This document shows, in pieces, positions 33,455 through 44,179 of a DNA stretch of 64,000 nucleotides (positions within the stretch are counted from its first letter, which is position 1; each line of letters opens with the position of its first letter). This DNA comes from Rhypophila decipiens (taxonomy: Eukaryota > Ascomycota > Sordariomycetes > Sordariales > Naviculisporaceae): positions 167,493 to 231,492 of the forward strand of contig MU858090.1 of the NCBI GenBank assembly GCA_033297075.1, written 5' to 3'. Under the pieces are notes generated by a model, which was not told where the DNA came from, ran no database searches, and was given only the letters and a program-made list of their open reading frames with translations. Position numbers and translations under genes: made by a program.

Positions 33455-33516
33455 CCACATCTGCGTTCGGGACTAAAACTAAAATCCAGACCGCTACCGG
33501 GCTCATGGGAGGGATC
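33455..33516 (+). repeat. direct repeat copy B
   Basis: Same block as 33051-33105, with an extra AAACTA-type hexamer in the middle and a 1-2 bp change before TACCGGG. Confidence 0.8.
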
Positions 33517-33909
33517 GCCCCAACCCCATGGGGAAGAGAACTTGGTTGCCGTTACCCCAGGTTTTTTGAAGCCAACAACCTGGACCCCATGGGGAACAGA
33601 GAATCGAGACATGGTTAATGTTACCCCAAGATCTCTGCAACTAACCCTGCAGACTAGGCAAGACTAGGCCGGATCAGCTTGAGCGAGCGTGACCAAGCAT
33701 CAGAAACAATGTGTTGGGGACAACGGACCAGGGCTGGCCTCGCCATATATGAACACAGAGGCATCGTTGCTTAGGAATCTGGCATCGCTCCATCTCGGTG
33801 GGTTGTACTGGGTCTCTCGAACCATCTCTCTTCCGATCTCCTCTTGTCACGGTCGCCGTTGCCTCCACACTCATAAACATTGTTCCGATCGTCCGAGTCT
33901 CTGTGGAAG

Positions 33910-35691
33910 ATGTCGGAGACTGCTAAGAATCCCGTCTCCCCCGAGCCCACGGCTGCTCCTCCCTCTGACAAGGCCTCGTCTAACTCGGCCAGCGGCGAGT
34001 ATCGCGGTGTGAAGAACGAAACTCTTGGAGCGCACTTGCGGTTCGTCTGGGTGACTCTTCTTGTCGCCTGCGCCCTTCTCGAGTATGGTTTCGACAAGAG
34101 CATCGTAGGCTCCTTCCAGGCCATGGTTGGATTCCTAAAAGTGTTTGGCTACGAGGATCCCCGAGTCCCTTCTGGATGGGTAAGTCAAGTCGTACCAAGT
34201 CTTGTTGCACTGTTAACCCTAACCCTAACCCTACTCTCGCTAGAACATCGAAGCGGTTCCCCAGCAGATCATCAGCTCTTTCATGCTTCTCGGCGCTTTC
34301 CTCTCCTGCTTCGCCGCTGGTCCTTTGGGCTCGTACGTAGACAGACGGCGATGCATCGTTCTCGGGACCCTGTTGATAGTCGCGTCAGTCACCATCATGA
34401 TCCTCACCACCTCGCTGCCTCTGCTCTACTTCTCGAGGCTGGTCATGGGTTTTGGCAATGGCCTGTGCATGACCTTCACCATGATCTACGTGGCCGAGCT
34501 CTCGCCGGCCAAGCTCCGAGGCATCGCGTACGGCTTCATGACGACGTGGATCACTGGTGGATCGGCCATTGGACTTTTGATCGCCAACGCCACCGCCCAC
34601 ATGGAGAGCAAGCTGTGCTACCAAATCCCCCTCTACGTCCTCTACGCCATGCCCGCGGTCGTGTGCGCCACCATATTCTTCCTCCCCGAGTCCCCCCGCT
34701 GGCTCTTGCTCAACGGTCGGGAGGAGGAGGCACTCAAGGCGCTGACATGGATCCGTAACGGCGCCTACGACCGGCTCGCCCTGCAGTCCGAGTTTGAGGA
34801 GATGCGGCTCAACGCGCTGCACGACATCGAGAGCCAGTCCTTGTGGCTCGCGCTCGACCTGTTCCGCGGCACCAACCTGCGCCGCACCATCATCTGCGTC
34901 GGCATCGGCTGCATCAACCCGGGCATCGGCGCCATGTTCATCCTCGCCTTTGGCACCTACTTCTTCAAGATGGTCGGTGTGGCCGACCCCTTCAAGTGGA
35001 TCGTCCTGACCCAGTGGATCGGCGTCATCGGTTTGTTGATGGCCTACTACACCCTCGACCGCTGGGGCCGTCGCACGCTGCTGCTCACGGGCAGCACGCT
35101 GTGCGGCTTGTCCATGCTGGCGCTGGGCATCATCTTCAACGTCGACGGGCTGAGCCAGAACACCATGTCGGCCCTAATCATCTTCCTCGTGTCCTGGTTC
35201 CAGTTCTGGTTCAACTTTAGCGTGGTGCCGACCGTGTACCTGACGTCGGGCGAACTTCCCGCCCAGAACCTGCGAGCCTACACTTCTGGCCTCAGCACAG
35301 GCTTTGGTTATGTCTTTGTATGTCATCCTCCTCCTCTCCCCTGCACGTGTGCAAACATGAACTAACTTGCATATCCAACTACCAGGGCTGGCTCACGACC
35401 TTCACGGCACCCTACTTCATCAACCCGGCCGAGTTGAACTGGAAGGGCATGTACGGCTACATCTGGTTCGGCAGCACGTTCCTGGTCGTTGCCTTTATCT
35501 ACTTCATGGTCCCCGAGGTGGTGGGTCGCTCGCTGGAGGAGATTGAGGAGATGTTTAATAATCGTGTGCCGACGAGGGCGTTCAAAACCTACGTGCCCGT
35601 GAGCGCCGAGATCGCGCGGGAAGAGGCCAAGAAGGACTTGTACGGGGAGAAGGGTGGTGCTATGCATGTTGAGGGGGATAAGGCAGTCTGA
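33910..35691 (+). CDS. MFS sugar-porter-family transporter
   Basis: Exons 33910-34179, 34244-35317 and 35386-35691 give 549 residues in frame. Twelve membrane helices are visible with the sugar-porter signatures: PESPRWLL with a following Arg-Glu-rich loop after helix 6, and DRWGRR between helices 8 and 9. Fungal members import hexoses, disaccharides, quinate or other small hydroxylated molecules by proton symport; the substrate here is not determined. The N-terminal 45 residues are a Pro/Ser-rich cytosolic tail. The first intron (34180-34243) contains three to four telomere-like CCCTAA units directly before its 3' splice site. Divergent from the VAO-family oxidase and head-to-tail with the P450, so import of the cluster's substrate is a reasonable inference. 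Confidence 0.92.
34214..34234 (-). repeat. telomere-like (TTAGGG)n tract inside an intron
   Basis: TAACCCTAACCCTAACCCTA read on the plus strand, between the 5' and 3' splice sites of transporter intron 1. It provides a C-rich, pyrimidine-bearing sequence before the CTCGCTAG acceptor. Confidence 0.9.
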
Positions 35692-36859
35692 TTGCCTTGT
35701 AACCCTAAGCTGCTTGCAGTTTCTGAAGTGGCTTTATGTTGGGCGGAACTTGAACGATCAGACCAGACAGCCAAATGGCAGTGCATTCTCTTTTGTCCTG
35801 ACCAAGGCGACATTCAGTAGTATTAATAGATACTCTTTACCAGAGTAGACTCTCTCATAGACACAATGCTGACATGTTTACTTTGGACTCTTTGATGCTT
35901 TTAAGTTGTGAGAATTGGACTCTGGTTGCAAGTGCCCCCTTTCTTTTTCCTCTTTCCCTTTCTTTTTCCTCTTTCCCCTTCTTTTGACTGTCGTCGTCGT
36001 CGCCGTTGTTGTTATTGTACACTGTTTATGTGAACTCAGCATCTCGAGCTATTCTTCGTTGTCACTGATATATTTTGAATGCCCAGTCAACTACAAAATC
36101 GGACATGTGCGGTTGACTTTGTGTCATCTGCAGGGGTACGTTGGTTCTGCTAGAGTCTACGGAATAATGGAAGCAAGCTTTTCCTTATGATAAAACATGA
36201 AAGAGCGACATTTTGTGCTAGCACATGCACTGAAAGATTGCAGGAAGCCACGCGAGGAAATGCGAGAGGCTGAATTACTGTGTTATCTTCCGGCCGCAGT
36301 GGAACTGGAAAGCTCTCACCGGCTCGAAAGCTATTTACCTACCTACTTGTTGAACAAGGGGGTATTGTTGGATCTTGACCTTGACTCGACAAATGCCGTC
36401 CGAGTCAGGAATCCCAGCAACACCCCCCCGCAGGAGCAAGATCTCGGTTTCGGTCTTGTGACTCCGGTCGACTCCACCCATCCTAGAGGCTCTGAGGCTT
36501 AGGGTTAGCGCCCCCCTCCGCCTTCGCATTCATCATTCCGATGCAAGGCCCCACATCTGCGTCGGTCGTATGGACCCGTCTCTTTCATGTCGGCATGTCG
36601 ACAGACAAGTCACGGCTTGGCAAGGCAAGGCAAGGCAAGGCAGCATGGCTGAATGGAACACAACCGGATCGATACTTTGCGATGCCGTGGGGGGATCGTG
36701 ATATGCAAGAGATACTGGAACTGGAAGATGTCTTCCATGGCGGCATTGTCATGGTCGTCGGTTTTCTTGACTTGTTAAAGCAACGAAGGCTGTCTCGTAT
36801 CGAAGACATTCTCGCCTCATCAGCCCATGATCCTGGTCAGCCACAGAGGATAATTCAAC
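35692..36859. other. intergenic region, P450 promoter
   Basis: No gene is supported. It contains a pyrimidine tract at about 35938-35985 running into a TCG/TTG microsatellite near 35990-36015, a TTAGGGTTAG half-motif at 36500-36509, and a GGCAA pentanucleotide repeat (about five copies, 36617-36641). Confidence 0.5.
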
Positions 36860-38524
36860 ATGTCGACGTCTAGTCTTGTAGAATTACTCGCCACCGCCGG
36901 CGCTCAAGCAGCAGTTGCGGCAGCGGCTGGCATCCTCACACATCTTGGTTACTTCATCCGCGGGGAACATCACAACAATGGCATCACCATCGCCATATTC
37001 TACGCCTCGCTGCTGCCCTTGTCGACATTCGCACTGTGGCACTACTTGCACCTCTCGGTCCTCGACAGCGCCGTCAAGACGGCCTTGCTCGCCGCTTCCT
37101 ATGCCGCCGGCCTCTTCGGCAGCATGCTGCTGTATCGCGGCGTGCTCCACCCCCTCCGGAAATTCGACGGCCCCTTCCTCGCCCGGTTTAGCAACTTGTA
37201 CCACAGCTGGCTGCTGGTCGAGAAGTCGGACAACTACCGCCTCATGACCAAGCTGCACAGCCAATACGGCGACATCGTCCGCACCGGCCCAAGCAACCTG
37301 TCGGTGAACGTGCCCGAGGCCGTGCAGCTCGTGCTCGGCTCCAAGTCGCGGTGCTACAAGTCGCCGTGGTACGACTCGTCCCTGCCGCTGGTAAACCTGC
37401 ACTCGACCCGGGACCTCAAGGCGCACGAGCTGCGCCGCAAGGTCTTTTCCAAGGCCTTCTCGCCCGCGGCCCTGCTGGCGTACGAGGAACGCATCACGCC
37501 TCTGTCCAACCTCTTCTGCGAGCAAATCTCCAAGATGGCCGGGTCCCCAGTGAACGCGACCGAGTGGTTCAAGTACTTCGCCTACGACTGCATGGGCGAG
37601 GTCGGCCTCGGCGAGACGTTCCACATGCTCGACAAGCCCGACAACCGCTGGGTGCCGGACCTGCTGATGGCCGGCATGGCCGACATCGCGCAGTTGCAGC
37701 CCATCCCCTGGAGCACGCCCATCCTGCACCGGCTCCCGCTGATTGCCGGCGGACCCAAGTCTTTTATCCGCTTCATCATGGACCAGGTGCAGGCACGCAA
37801 AGAGCGCGGCAGCAAGAAACAGGATATCCTCTCCTTCCTACTAGCCGCGTACGAGTCCTCGGCCAAAAAAGACGCCGACTACCAATGGCTGCGCGGTGAC
37901 ACCCGACTGACCATCGTCGGCGGCTCCGACACCACCGCCTCCACACTGACCTTCATCTTTTACTACCTGGCAAAGTACCCCGAACAAGTAGCCAAGCTGC
38001 GCGCCGAGTTCGACCCTCTCCTCGCCGCCTCGGCCAAGGACCACCTCGATCCCAAGGACGTCGCCAAGGCCGTGCACCTCAACGGCGTCATCCACGAGGC
38101 CTTGCGCCTCAATCCGCCCATCCCCTCGGGGTACCCGCGCGTGACCCCCGCCGAGGGCATCACCATCAAGGATACCTACATTCCCGGTGGCACCACGGTA
38201 GTGATCCCGCTCCGCACCATGGGGAGGTCCGAGGCGTGTTATGTGAATGCCGACGAGTTTATCCCGGAGAGGTGGTACAGCCGGCCCGAGCTGATCTTGC
38301 ACAAGGACGCCTTCGCCTCGTTTGGCGTCGGGCCGTATGCATGTATCGGACGGGCCTTGAGTTTGGTCGAGATACGGAATTTTATAGTCAAGGTCTTGAG
38401 TAGGTTTGATGTCGAGTTTGCCGAGGGGGAAAACGGGGAGGCGTTTATGGAGGGGGCTAAGGATCATTTTATCATTGAGGTGCCGCAGCTGAGCTTGGTT
38501 TTTAAGGAGAGGAAGGGGATCTGA
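36860..38524 (+). CDS. cytochrome P450 monooxygenase
   Basis: Single exon, 554 residues, intronless, which is unusual beside its spliced neighbours. P450 marks are complete: I-helix oxygen-binding GGSDTTAS, K-helix EALR, PERW (FIPERW) and the haem-cysteine loop FGVGPYACIGRAL. The N-terminus has three to four hydrophobic segments, more than the usual single anchor, as in fungal families of the CYP67/tryprostatin 6-hydroxylase type. It should sit in the ER membrane and use electrons from cytochrome P450 reductase. Substrate is unknown; the neighbouring transporter, regulator and stilbene-type oxygenase suggest hydroxylation or O-demethylation of an aromatic compound, but that is inference from position. 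Codon use is very GC-rich in the middle of the gene. Confidence 0.94.
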   Translation: MSTSSLVELLATAGAQAAVAAAAGILTHLGYFIRGEHHNNGITIAIFYASLLPLSTFALWHYLHLSVLDSAVKTALLAASYAAGLFGSMLLYRGVLHPLRKFDGPFLARFSNLYHSWLLVEKSDNYRLMTKLHSQYGDIVRTGPSNLSVNVPEAVQLVLGSKSRCYKSPWYDSSLPLVNLHSTRDLKAHELRRKVFSKAFSPAALLAYEERITPLSNLFCEQISKMAGSPVNATEWFKYFAYDCMGEVGLGETFHMLDKPDNRWVPDLLMAGMADIAQLQPIPWSTPILHRLPLIAGGPKSFIRFIMDQVQARKERGSKKQDILSFLLAAYESSAKKDADYQWLRGDTRLTIVGGSDTTASTLTFIFYYLAKYPEQVAKLRAEFDPLLAASAKDHLDPKDVAKAVHLNGVIHEALRLNPPIPSGYPRVTPAEGITIKDTYIPGGTTVVIPLRTMGRSEACYVNADEFIPERWYSRPELILHKDAFASFGVGPYACIGRALSLVEIRNFIVKVLSRFDVEFAEGENGEAFMEGAKDHFIIEVPQLSLVFKERKGI

Positions 38525-39402
38525 TATCCGCCTTATGGTTATTCCCTAGGTTCTTTTGTCATGGCTGAACGAGGTTTTATGCGTTGAATGGAATTTTAGT
38601 CGGCGTCGTCTTGGAAATTTTGTTAGGCCTGTACCTACCTAGTCTAGTTACCTGAAGGACACGACACAATGTTCCGTCTAAGTAATTAATTTGAAAACGC
38701 ACAAAAAGGGCATGCTGCACTGTCCTTATTCTGGTTATCCGTGTTACCGGTTTCTCTCCCGCCATTCGATACGGGTTTGACCCCCTGTAGCAGATCGTAC
38801 CAATCACTTATAACTTGAAAAGAAGCAAGGCCAGCCCACTTATACTCAGCTGCCAGCAGCTGCAGTCCCTTCGCTAATCTGACAATTGGACTCAGCAAGG
38901 CTTTCTAGCCCCAGAGTGGAGTCTTCCACTTGCCGACTGACAAGGGGGTCAAAACCGTATCGAATGAGAGAAACCAGTATTGGTTTTTCTGTTTTATTCC
39001 CCATATTCTTGGAGAACCCTTAGTGATTGTCTGAAGAAGGACGGGGACCCCTGTCCGAAGAACCGAACTAAGAAACTTCCTAGGGGAAACACTGGACCCC
39101 GAGTTCACCCTAGTTCACCTAGTTCATCGTAGCTCCCTCCTTATGGTTTGCCCCTTCTTGGGAGTCCACATACAACGCGGGGAACTCGTGTGGGGACCCC
39201 GGAAAAGGGCAGAGCTTCCACGTTTCCGGGTTACCAGTATCCCGCTGGGGCGGGCTTGACCATGCTAGCGTCGACGACACTTATTATGGGAGTGGAGAAG
39301 AATATGTGGACTTTGGTCAACCCCCTCCTTACTCCAACTCTTTGTCCTGTTTGACTAAATTTCACACTTTCTTTTCCAACAGGGACGACTAACGAAACAA
39401 CC
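38525..39402. other. intergenic region, regulator promoter
   Basis: About 880 bp without a supported gene. Open stretches are short and lack family resemblance. Confidence 0.5.
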
Positions 39403-41757
39403 ATGAACCGATCAAAGATGCTCCGGGCGCGACAGAGCTGCGACGCCTGCAAGAATAGAAAAACGAGATGCGTCCGGCCCGGCACCGGACCGTGCCAATA
39501 CTGCGCGTCCACGGGGGCAACGTGCTCGACCAGCGAGCGGCAGCAGAGGCGGCCATATTACCGGGTATCTGAGGAGGAGTATCAGTGCTGTATCAAATTG
39601 CTGGGGCATTTCATACCGAATGCCACCCTCGACTTGGCTACGATGAAGGCCATGATCGCCGAGATGGAGCAGGGCGCCGAAATCACCGACATGTCGTCCA
39701 CGACGGCCGAGCCGGCCATTGAGACGGAGGAAAGCGAGGTGCTCAAAGAGGAGTCGGGGTGTATGGTTGTTAATGCTCGGGGGGGTTACAGTTCGTTGAT
39801 GTTTATTTCTGTCCCTTTGCTTCAATTTTTGAAACTGACACCCTAACCGGTGAAAACTACACACAGCCTACGTCGGCGCCGACTCGTCCGTTCGTTTCGC
39901 CAATGCCGTTGCGCAGTTAGCTACGGGATTTCGAGCCCACCACACCAGCGACTCCAGCATAATGGTACCTCTCGTGCGCTCGCGACTTCCCCCTGACCCC
40001 CCTGAAAGCGTCATCAGCCGCAGTTCGACCTCGCCCACTACAACGTCACCTTCGGACCACGCCGACAAACTAGCCGCCATCTACTTACCGCCCCGCCACG
40101 TCTGCCAACGGTACGCCACCATCTTCTTCTCCGAGATCCAATCCATCTACTGGTTCTACTCGCCCGAGCAGTTCTACACGCTGCTCGACCAGACCTACGC
40201 CGCCCCCCAGGGTACTGCTGGTGCTGCCTCTCCGGCCTGGCTGTGCAGCTTATACGCCATCTTTGCCATGTGCGCCGCGAAACCCGACTCGGACCCGTCC
40301 GCCACCGACTACTCTTCTCCCTCATCAACAACAAAATCCGCCCCCGAATACCTAGCCCTAGCAAAATCGCTCGGCTACGCCGTCTGTGACCTAGACTCGG
40401 TAGCTAGCACTGACAGCGTGCGCGCCCTTGCCCTTTTATCTCTGGCGCTGCACTCGTCCTGCTTTACCGTCAACGCCTATTTAGTCACGGGCCTAGCCGT
40501 ACGCATGGCCTACACGCTCGGCCTGCACCGCAACGCCCCAGCTCCCCAGCAGATGGGTGGCATGGACTCGGTCTCGCGGGCACGCGTCTATCGCCTCTGG
40601 TGGACCTTGTACCTGCTCGACCAGGAGGTGGCCGTGCAGCTCGGCTACCCATTTGCCATTGTCGACCACGTCGCCGGCGTCGTGCAGACTCCCCCAACTA
40701 CTTTGGAAATGGAAGCGATGCTCGACCCGGGGCCGGGAACGCCGCACGGGTATTTATCAAGTGTCGCGTCGCTGGTCAAGCTGAATAAGAAAATCTCCCT
40801 AGCATTGTACGTCGCGCCTGCCGTGTCTCGACGCAGGGTTGTTCCTTTCTCGGCTGTCACGGGTTGCTTGGCCGACTTACAAGGCTGGCTGGACAAATTA
40901 CCCCCGCATCTCGCGCAGGGGCCCTGGACGGCGGGGACAGCGCCGTCGCATAAAAGGGCAGTGGCCGTGCTGCATCTGCGGTACTGGGCCGCCGCCATAC
41001 GCGTGCAGCGGCCGTTCTTGCTGGATACCGCCTTGCGTGCGAGGCCGGGCGGGGCCGCGCCGTTGCCCGAGGTCAAGGCGGCGAGGTATGCAGAGCTCTC
41101 GGCGGGCTGTTTGACGGCGGCGCAGAAGGCGGTGGCGATTGTGGAGCGCATGAGGAACCATGGGTTGCTGACTTCGTTGGTGCTGTTTGATGTGCAGTGT
41201 GTGCAGGAGCTGGTGCATGTGTTTCTGCTGGGGAAGGGGTGCTATGCGGGCACGAAGAGGGGGGATGAGGCCGAGGAGGGCCTGGCGGTTTGTATGGAGA
41301 TTTTGAGGGGGATGGAGAGGGTGGGCTGGGTCGAGAGGGTATTGCCGGAGCTGGTTGCGCAGGTTGCTGCGAGGGAGAAGACTGGCGGTGATATTGAGAT
41401 TAGTCGAGGCGAGGAACAATGGGACGGACAGAGAAATAGCAATGCTGTGAGAGGGGGGATTCATCAAACACACCGTCCGAGTCTGGAGGAGCTAGCAAGC
41501 TCGGAAAGGAATAGGGAGCCGGTAGTCCCTTGGAGCGGATTTGGTTCGGGGCCGTTCGAGCCTATCGGCACGCAGGATGCATCAATAGACGATGCCTTGT
41601 TCGACGCCTTTCAAGATCCAGAATAGTAAGTGGCATCTCCCTTTTAAGACTTTGGCCAGGTTGGAAAACGCTGACAAGAGGTAGCAATTTTAATGTTTTT
41701 GACATGCTGGATCTGGACATAGGTACCTTTACCATGGATGGGATACATCATTTTTGA
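39403..41757 (+). CDS. Zn2Cys6 transcription factor with fungal-specific regulatory domain
   Basis: Exons 39403-39790, 39867-41625 and 41685-41757 give 739 residues. The binuclear zinc cluster is at residues 13-40: CDACKNRKTRC and CQYCASTGATC, six cysteines in the usual spacing. The middle-homology region starts near residue 200 (SEIQSIYWFYSPEQF) and includes the GLHRNA and RLWWTLYLLDQE blocks. The last intron overlaps a TAG at 41624-41626: without the splice the protein ends DPE, with it the frame continues as YNFNVFDMLDLDIG to a stop at 41757. That acidic, aromatic tail resembles an activation domain, so I prefer the spliced model. Located between the P450 and the oxygenase, it is probably the pathway-specific regulator. 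Regulators of this class bind CGG triplets, and such triplets are frequent upstream of the oxygenase. Confidence 0.9.
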
Positions 41758-41839
41758 GCGGGAATTATTTCTTTCTTTTTTATCTCTGAAACTTGAATAA
41801 TTATGACATGATCGGGGCAATTTAATGATTCCTTCAACA

Positions 41840-43324
41840 TTACTCGGCCGCATCAACCCAGTTCCCATGCAATCCGTGCCTCAGCCTAATGGGCAACACC
41901 ACCTTGGCTAGCGTTTCCCCAAAGTTCCCCGTGTCGACCAGGTGCAGCTCACTCCCCATGGTCGCATAATTATTCACCAAGGCCAATAAATAACCATCCC
42001 CCTCCTCGGTGCTCCCCTTTCTCGGAATAAAGACGGGCTCCTGGACCATGTGATGCCTGCCAGGGAAGTACACCGACGTTTTCCCCGTCTCCAGGTCCAG
42101 GTGCTCGAGCGAGTTGTACAAAGGGTATCCGCCGCCGAGATTGGGCGCGATCGAAGGAAAGTCGGTCCCAAGCGCGGGATCCATCGCGTCGTAAAAGACG
42201 TGTCGATGCCGCCCAAAGGCGAAGCGGTCATCGATGCGGTAGAACTCCGAGTTGGAAGACTGCAGCGTCTTGACCTGCTCAGGCAAGATGTCCAGATGCT
42301 CCGAGGCAGGGTCGAGAGTGATGCGCGTGAGCCGCGAGACAATGGTCTCGGGACGGGGCGAGTTGCCGTTGGCATCGGGCCACCAGAAGAAGACGTTGGT
42401 CGGGGAGACGCCAATGTCGACGACGAGCTGGCCTCGGTCGTCCTCGAAAGCGTTGGCGACGTGGCCGGGGAAGCAGTTGGGGTGGCGGAACCACTTGACC
42501 GAGCCTGCCGTGGCACCAACACGCGGCATGACGCCGATGTAGAAGGGCGTCTCGGGCGACCACTGCCAGTGCTCGCCACCGGCCTTGAGGCGGTCAATGT
42601 CGCACACCTGCGGCATAATGGGGAAGACGACGTGATTGGCAGTGACGGCAAAGTCGTGGATCATGGCCACGACGGGCGACACCAGCCAGACAGTCTCCAG
42701 GAAGGTGCCGTCGGCAGCGATGCGGTAGTAGCAGATGTCGGGCGTGCCGTCGCCCTTGGCCTCGTAGCCGAAGCAGATCATCTCGCCCGTGGCCGGGTCA
42801 AACTTGGGATGGGCCGTGAAGGTCAGGCTGGGTAGCTGGCCGTCGAAGTTGTGCAGTCCAAGCGTCTCGAGCGTGACGGGGTCCATGGCGTAGGGCGGCG
42901 CATCTTCCTTGAGGGCGAGTAGCTTGCCGTTGAAGTGGACAACGTTGGTGTTGGCCGTGGTGCGTATCTTGAACTCGACCGCGTCCGTGTACTTGTTGCG
43001 ATACTTGCCGAGCAGGGCGCGCTGGGCCTCACGCTCGCGCGTCAGCTTCTCGGTGCGCACGTAACGTTGCTTGAACGAGGCGCGGCCATTTTTGAGCTGG
43101 AAGGCGCTGATATTGCCATCGCCGTTGAACCACGGGTCATTTTCGATGAAAGGCGAAAACTGCGGGTCGGGCATCACGCGGTAGAATGTTCCGTCGATTT
43201 CATCGGGGATTTTGCCCTCTATCTCGAGGTTGAAAGCCTCGCCCTCGACGCCGCAGGGCTTCATGAAGCCCTGAAACTGGGGCCGATTGGGGAAGTGCGA
43301 CTGCACCGCTGGAAGGGTCGCCAT
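41840..43324 (-). CDS. carotenoid-cleavage-oxygenase family, lignostilbene/resveratrol dioxygenase type
   Basis: Single exon, 494 residues from ATG 43324 (MATLPAVQ); an in-frame ATG at 43393 is possible but adds a poor leader. The four iron-binding histidines are in place: His172 (FTAHPKFD), His223 (MIHDFA), His288 (FPGHVANAFED) and His486 (HGLHGNW). Members of the stilbene-cleaving branch (Neurospora CAO-1, bacterial lignostilbene dioxygenases and NOV1) need a Tyr and a Lys to activate the 4-hydroxy group; here KYRN (Tyr108) and LALKED (Lys139) lie at the corresponding places. Prediction: Fe(II)-dependent cleavage of the central double bond of a 4-hydroxystilbene such as resveratrol, piceatannol or lignostilbene to two aldehydes. 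No transit or signal peptide, so cytosolic. Convergent with the regulator, only 82 bp apart. Confidence 0.9.
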   Translation of the reverse strand: MATLPAVQSHFPNRPQFQGFMKPCGVEGEAFNLEIEGKIPDEIDGTFYRVMPDPQFSPFIENDPWFNGDGNISAFQLKNGRASFKQRYVRTEKLTREREAQRALLGKYRNKYTDAVEFKIRTTANTNVVHFNGKLLALKEDAPPYAMDPVTLETLGLHNFDGQLPSLTFTAHPKFDPATGEMICFGYEAKGDGTPDICYYRIAADGTFLETVWLVSPVVAMIHDFAVTANHVVFPIMPQVCDIDRLKAGGEHWQWSPETPFYIGVMPRVGATAGSVKWFRHPNCFPGHVANAFEDDRGQLVVDIGVSPTNVFFWWPDANGNSPRPETIVSRLTRITLDPASEHLDILPEQVKTLQSSNSEFYRIDDRFAFGRHRHVFYDAMDPALGTDFPSIAPNLGGGYPLYNSLEHLDLETGKTSVYFPGRHHMVQEPVFIPRKGSTEEGDGYLLALVNNYATMGSELHLVDTGNFGETLAKVVLPIRLRHGLHGNWVDAAE

Positions 43325-44179
43325 GCTGATGGATGTGAATGATTGCAACACAGAGACGAAGATGAACTTGGAAACAATTTCAAGGCGCTCCAAGAAAGTC
43401 AGGACAGATTACCTTCTTCTTCTTCTTCTCCATCTCCTTCGTCCTCAGTTAAAACTCGGTTAAAAAGGTTTGCTGCCGAGTTTCTAGTGCCATTACTCAT
43501 GACGGCATCCGAAGACCATGTCCGAAGGAATAGCAGAGCTTAGACTCCGGCTCGGGCTTAACCCTCCGATCGGAAAGGGTATTGCCGATACCTACTCCAC
43601 CCCGGAACTCGGCTTCCTTGGGGTGGAGCTAGGTCCGCCAAGTATCGGGGTCAAAACAATTCCCCTCATCACCGACGGATTGGCTTCAAAAGACGCTCAC
43701 CAAAAACGATGGATGTATATACTTTGTCTGATTCACTACATATATCTCGCTTCAACACCAAGAATGTTGGAGCCGACCCAAGAGCCTCTGTTTCTAAGGC
43801 TGCTTCGACCTTTGTACTACCTTCCTGGCATTGGCTGTCCCATAGTTGTGATGGTTGTAACGAGGATTGTATATATAAGAAGCAGCGAATACTGCTGTCA
43901 GGATCCCCCGACCACCTTTGACAATCCGGCAACTGTCGTGTCTGTGAGGACTACTACATTCGTGCAAGTGCCCGCTCGCCCGACACTAAGCTCGGGTCAA
44001 GGTTGGCAGAGCTCGGAGACGGGGATGCTATGGATTGGGAATATCTGACAGCCATTGTGCGAAGTTGGCATGTGTGAAATTTTGGTCAGCTTTTGGTAAC
44101 GCTCTGGTAGTTTCAAGCATCATGTTACTCCTTCCGTGTCCCATCTCCAGCAGCCCCTTCACACCATCCCATTCCACCA
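43325..44179. other. oxygenase promoter region and amine oxidase 3' flank
   Basis: No gene is supported, although 43518-44048 is open on the plus strand. CGG/CCG triplets cluster at 43505-43650, including a TCCGAAG direct repeat at about 43508-43527 and TCCGATCGGA near 43565, sites of the kind bound by Zn2Cys6 regulators. A CTT microsatellite lies near 43412-43428. The amine oxidase 3' UTR should occupy the right part. Confidence 0.45.

Larger units (their letters stand above)
32312..33909. other. 1.6-kb divergent promoter region between oxidase and transporter
   Basis: No gene is supported. This is the shared upstream region of two divergent genes, so it probably carries regulatory sites for both. 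It holds telomere-like AGGGTTAGGGTT motifs at 32521-32532 and 33293-33304, a duplicated block (33051-33105 and 33455-33516), and a second local duplication at about 33525-33630 in which ACCCCATGGGGA and GTTACCCCA recur. Confidence 0.55.

Noticed and set aside
34211..34235. True telomere or chromosome end
   Set aside because: Only three to four units, inside a spliced intron and flanked by genes on both sides.
36884..37729. Long minus-strand open frame inside the P450
   Set aside because: Antisense shadow caused by very GC-rich third positions of the P450 gene.
42050..42835. Plus-strand 261-codon frame inside the oxygenase
   Set aside because: Antisense shadow of a gene with all four catalytic histidines on the other strand.
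43518..44048. Plus-strand 176-codon open frame upstream of the oxygenase
   Set aside because: Non-protein-like composition; region is better explained as promoter and 3' UTR of flanking minus-strand genes.
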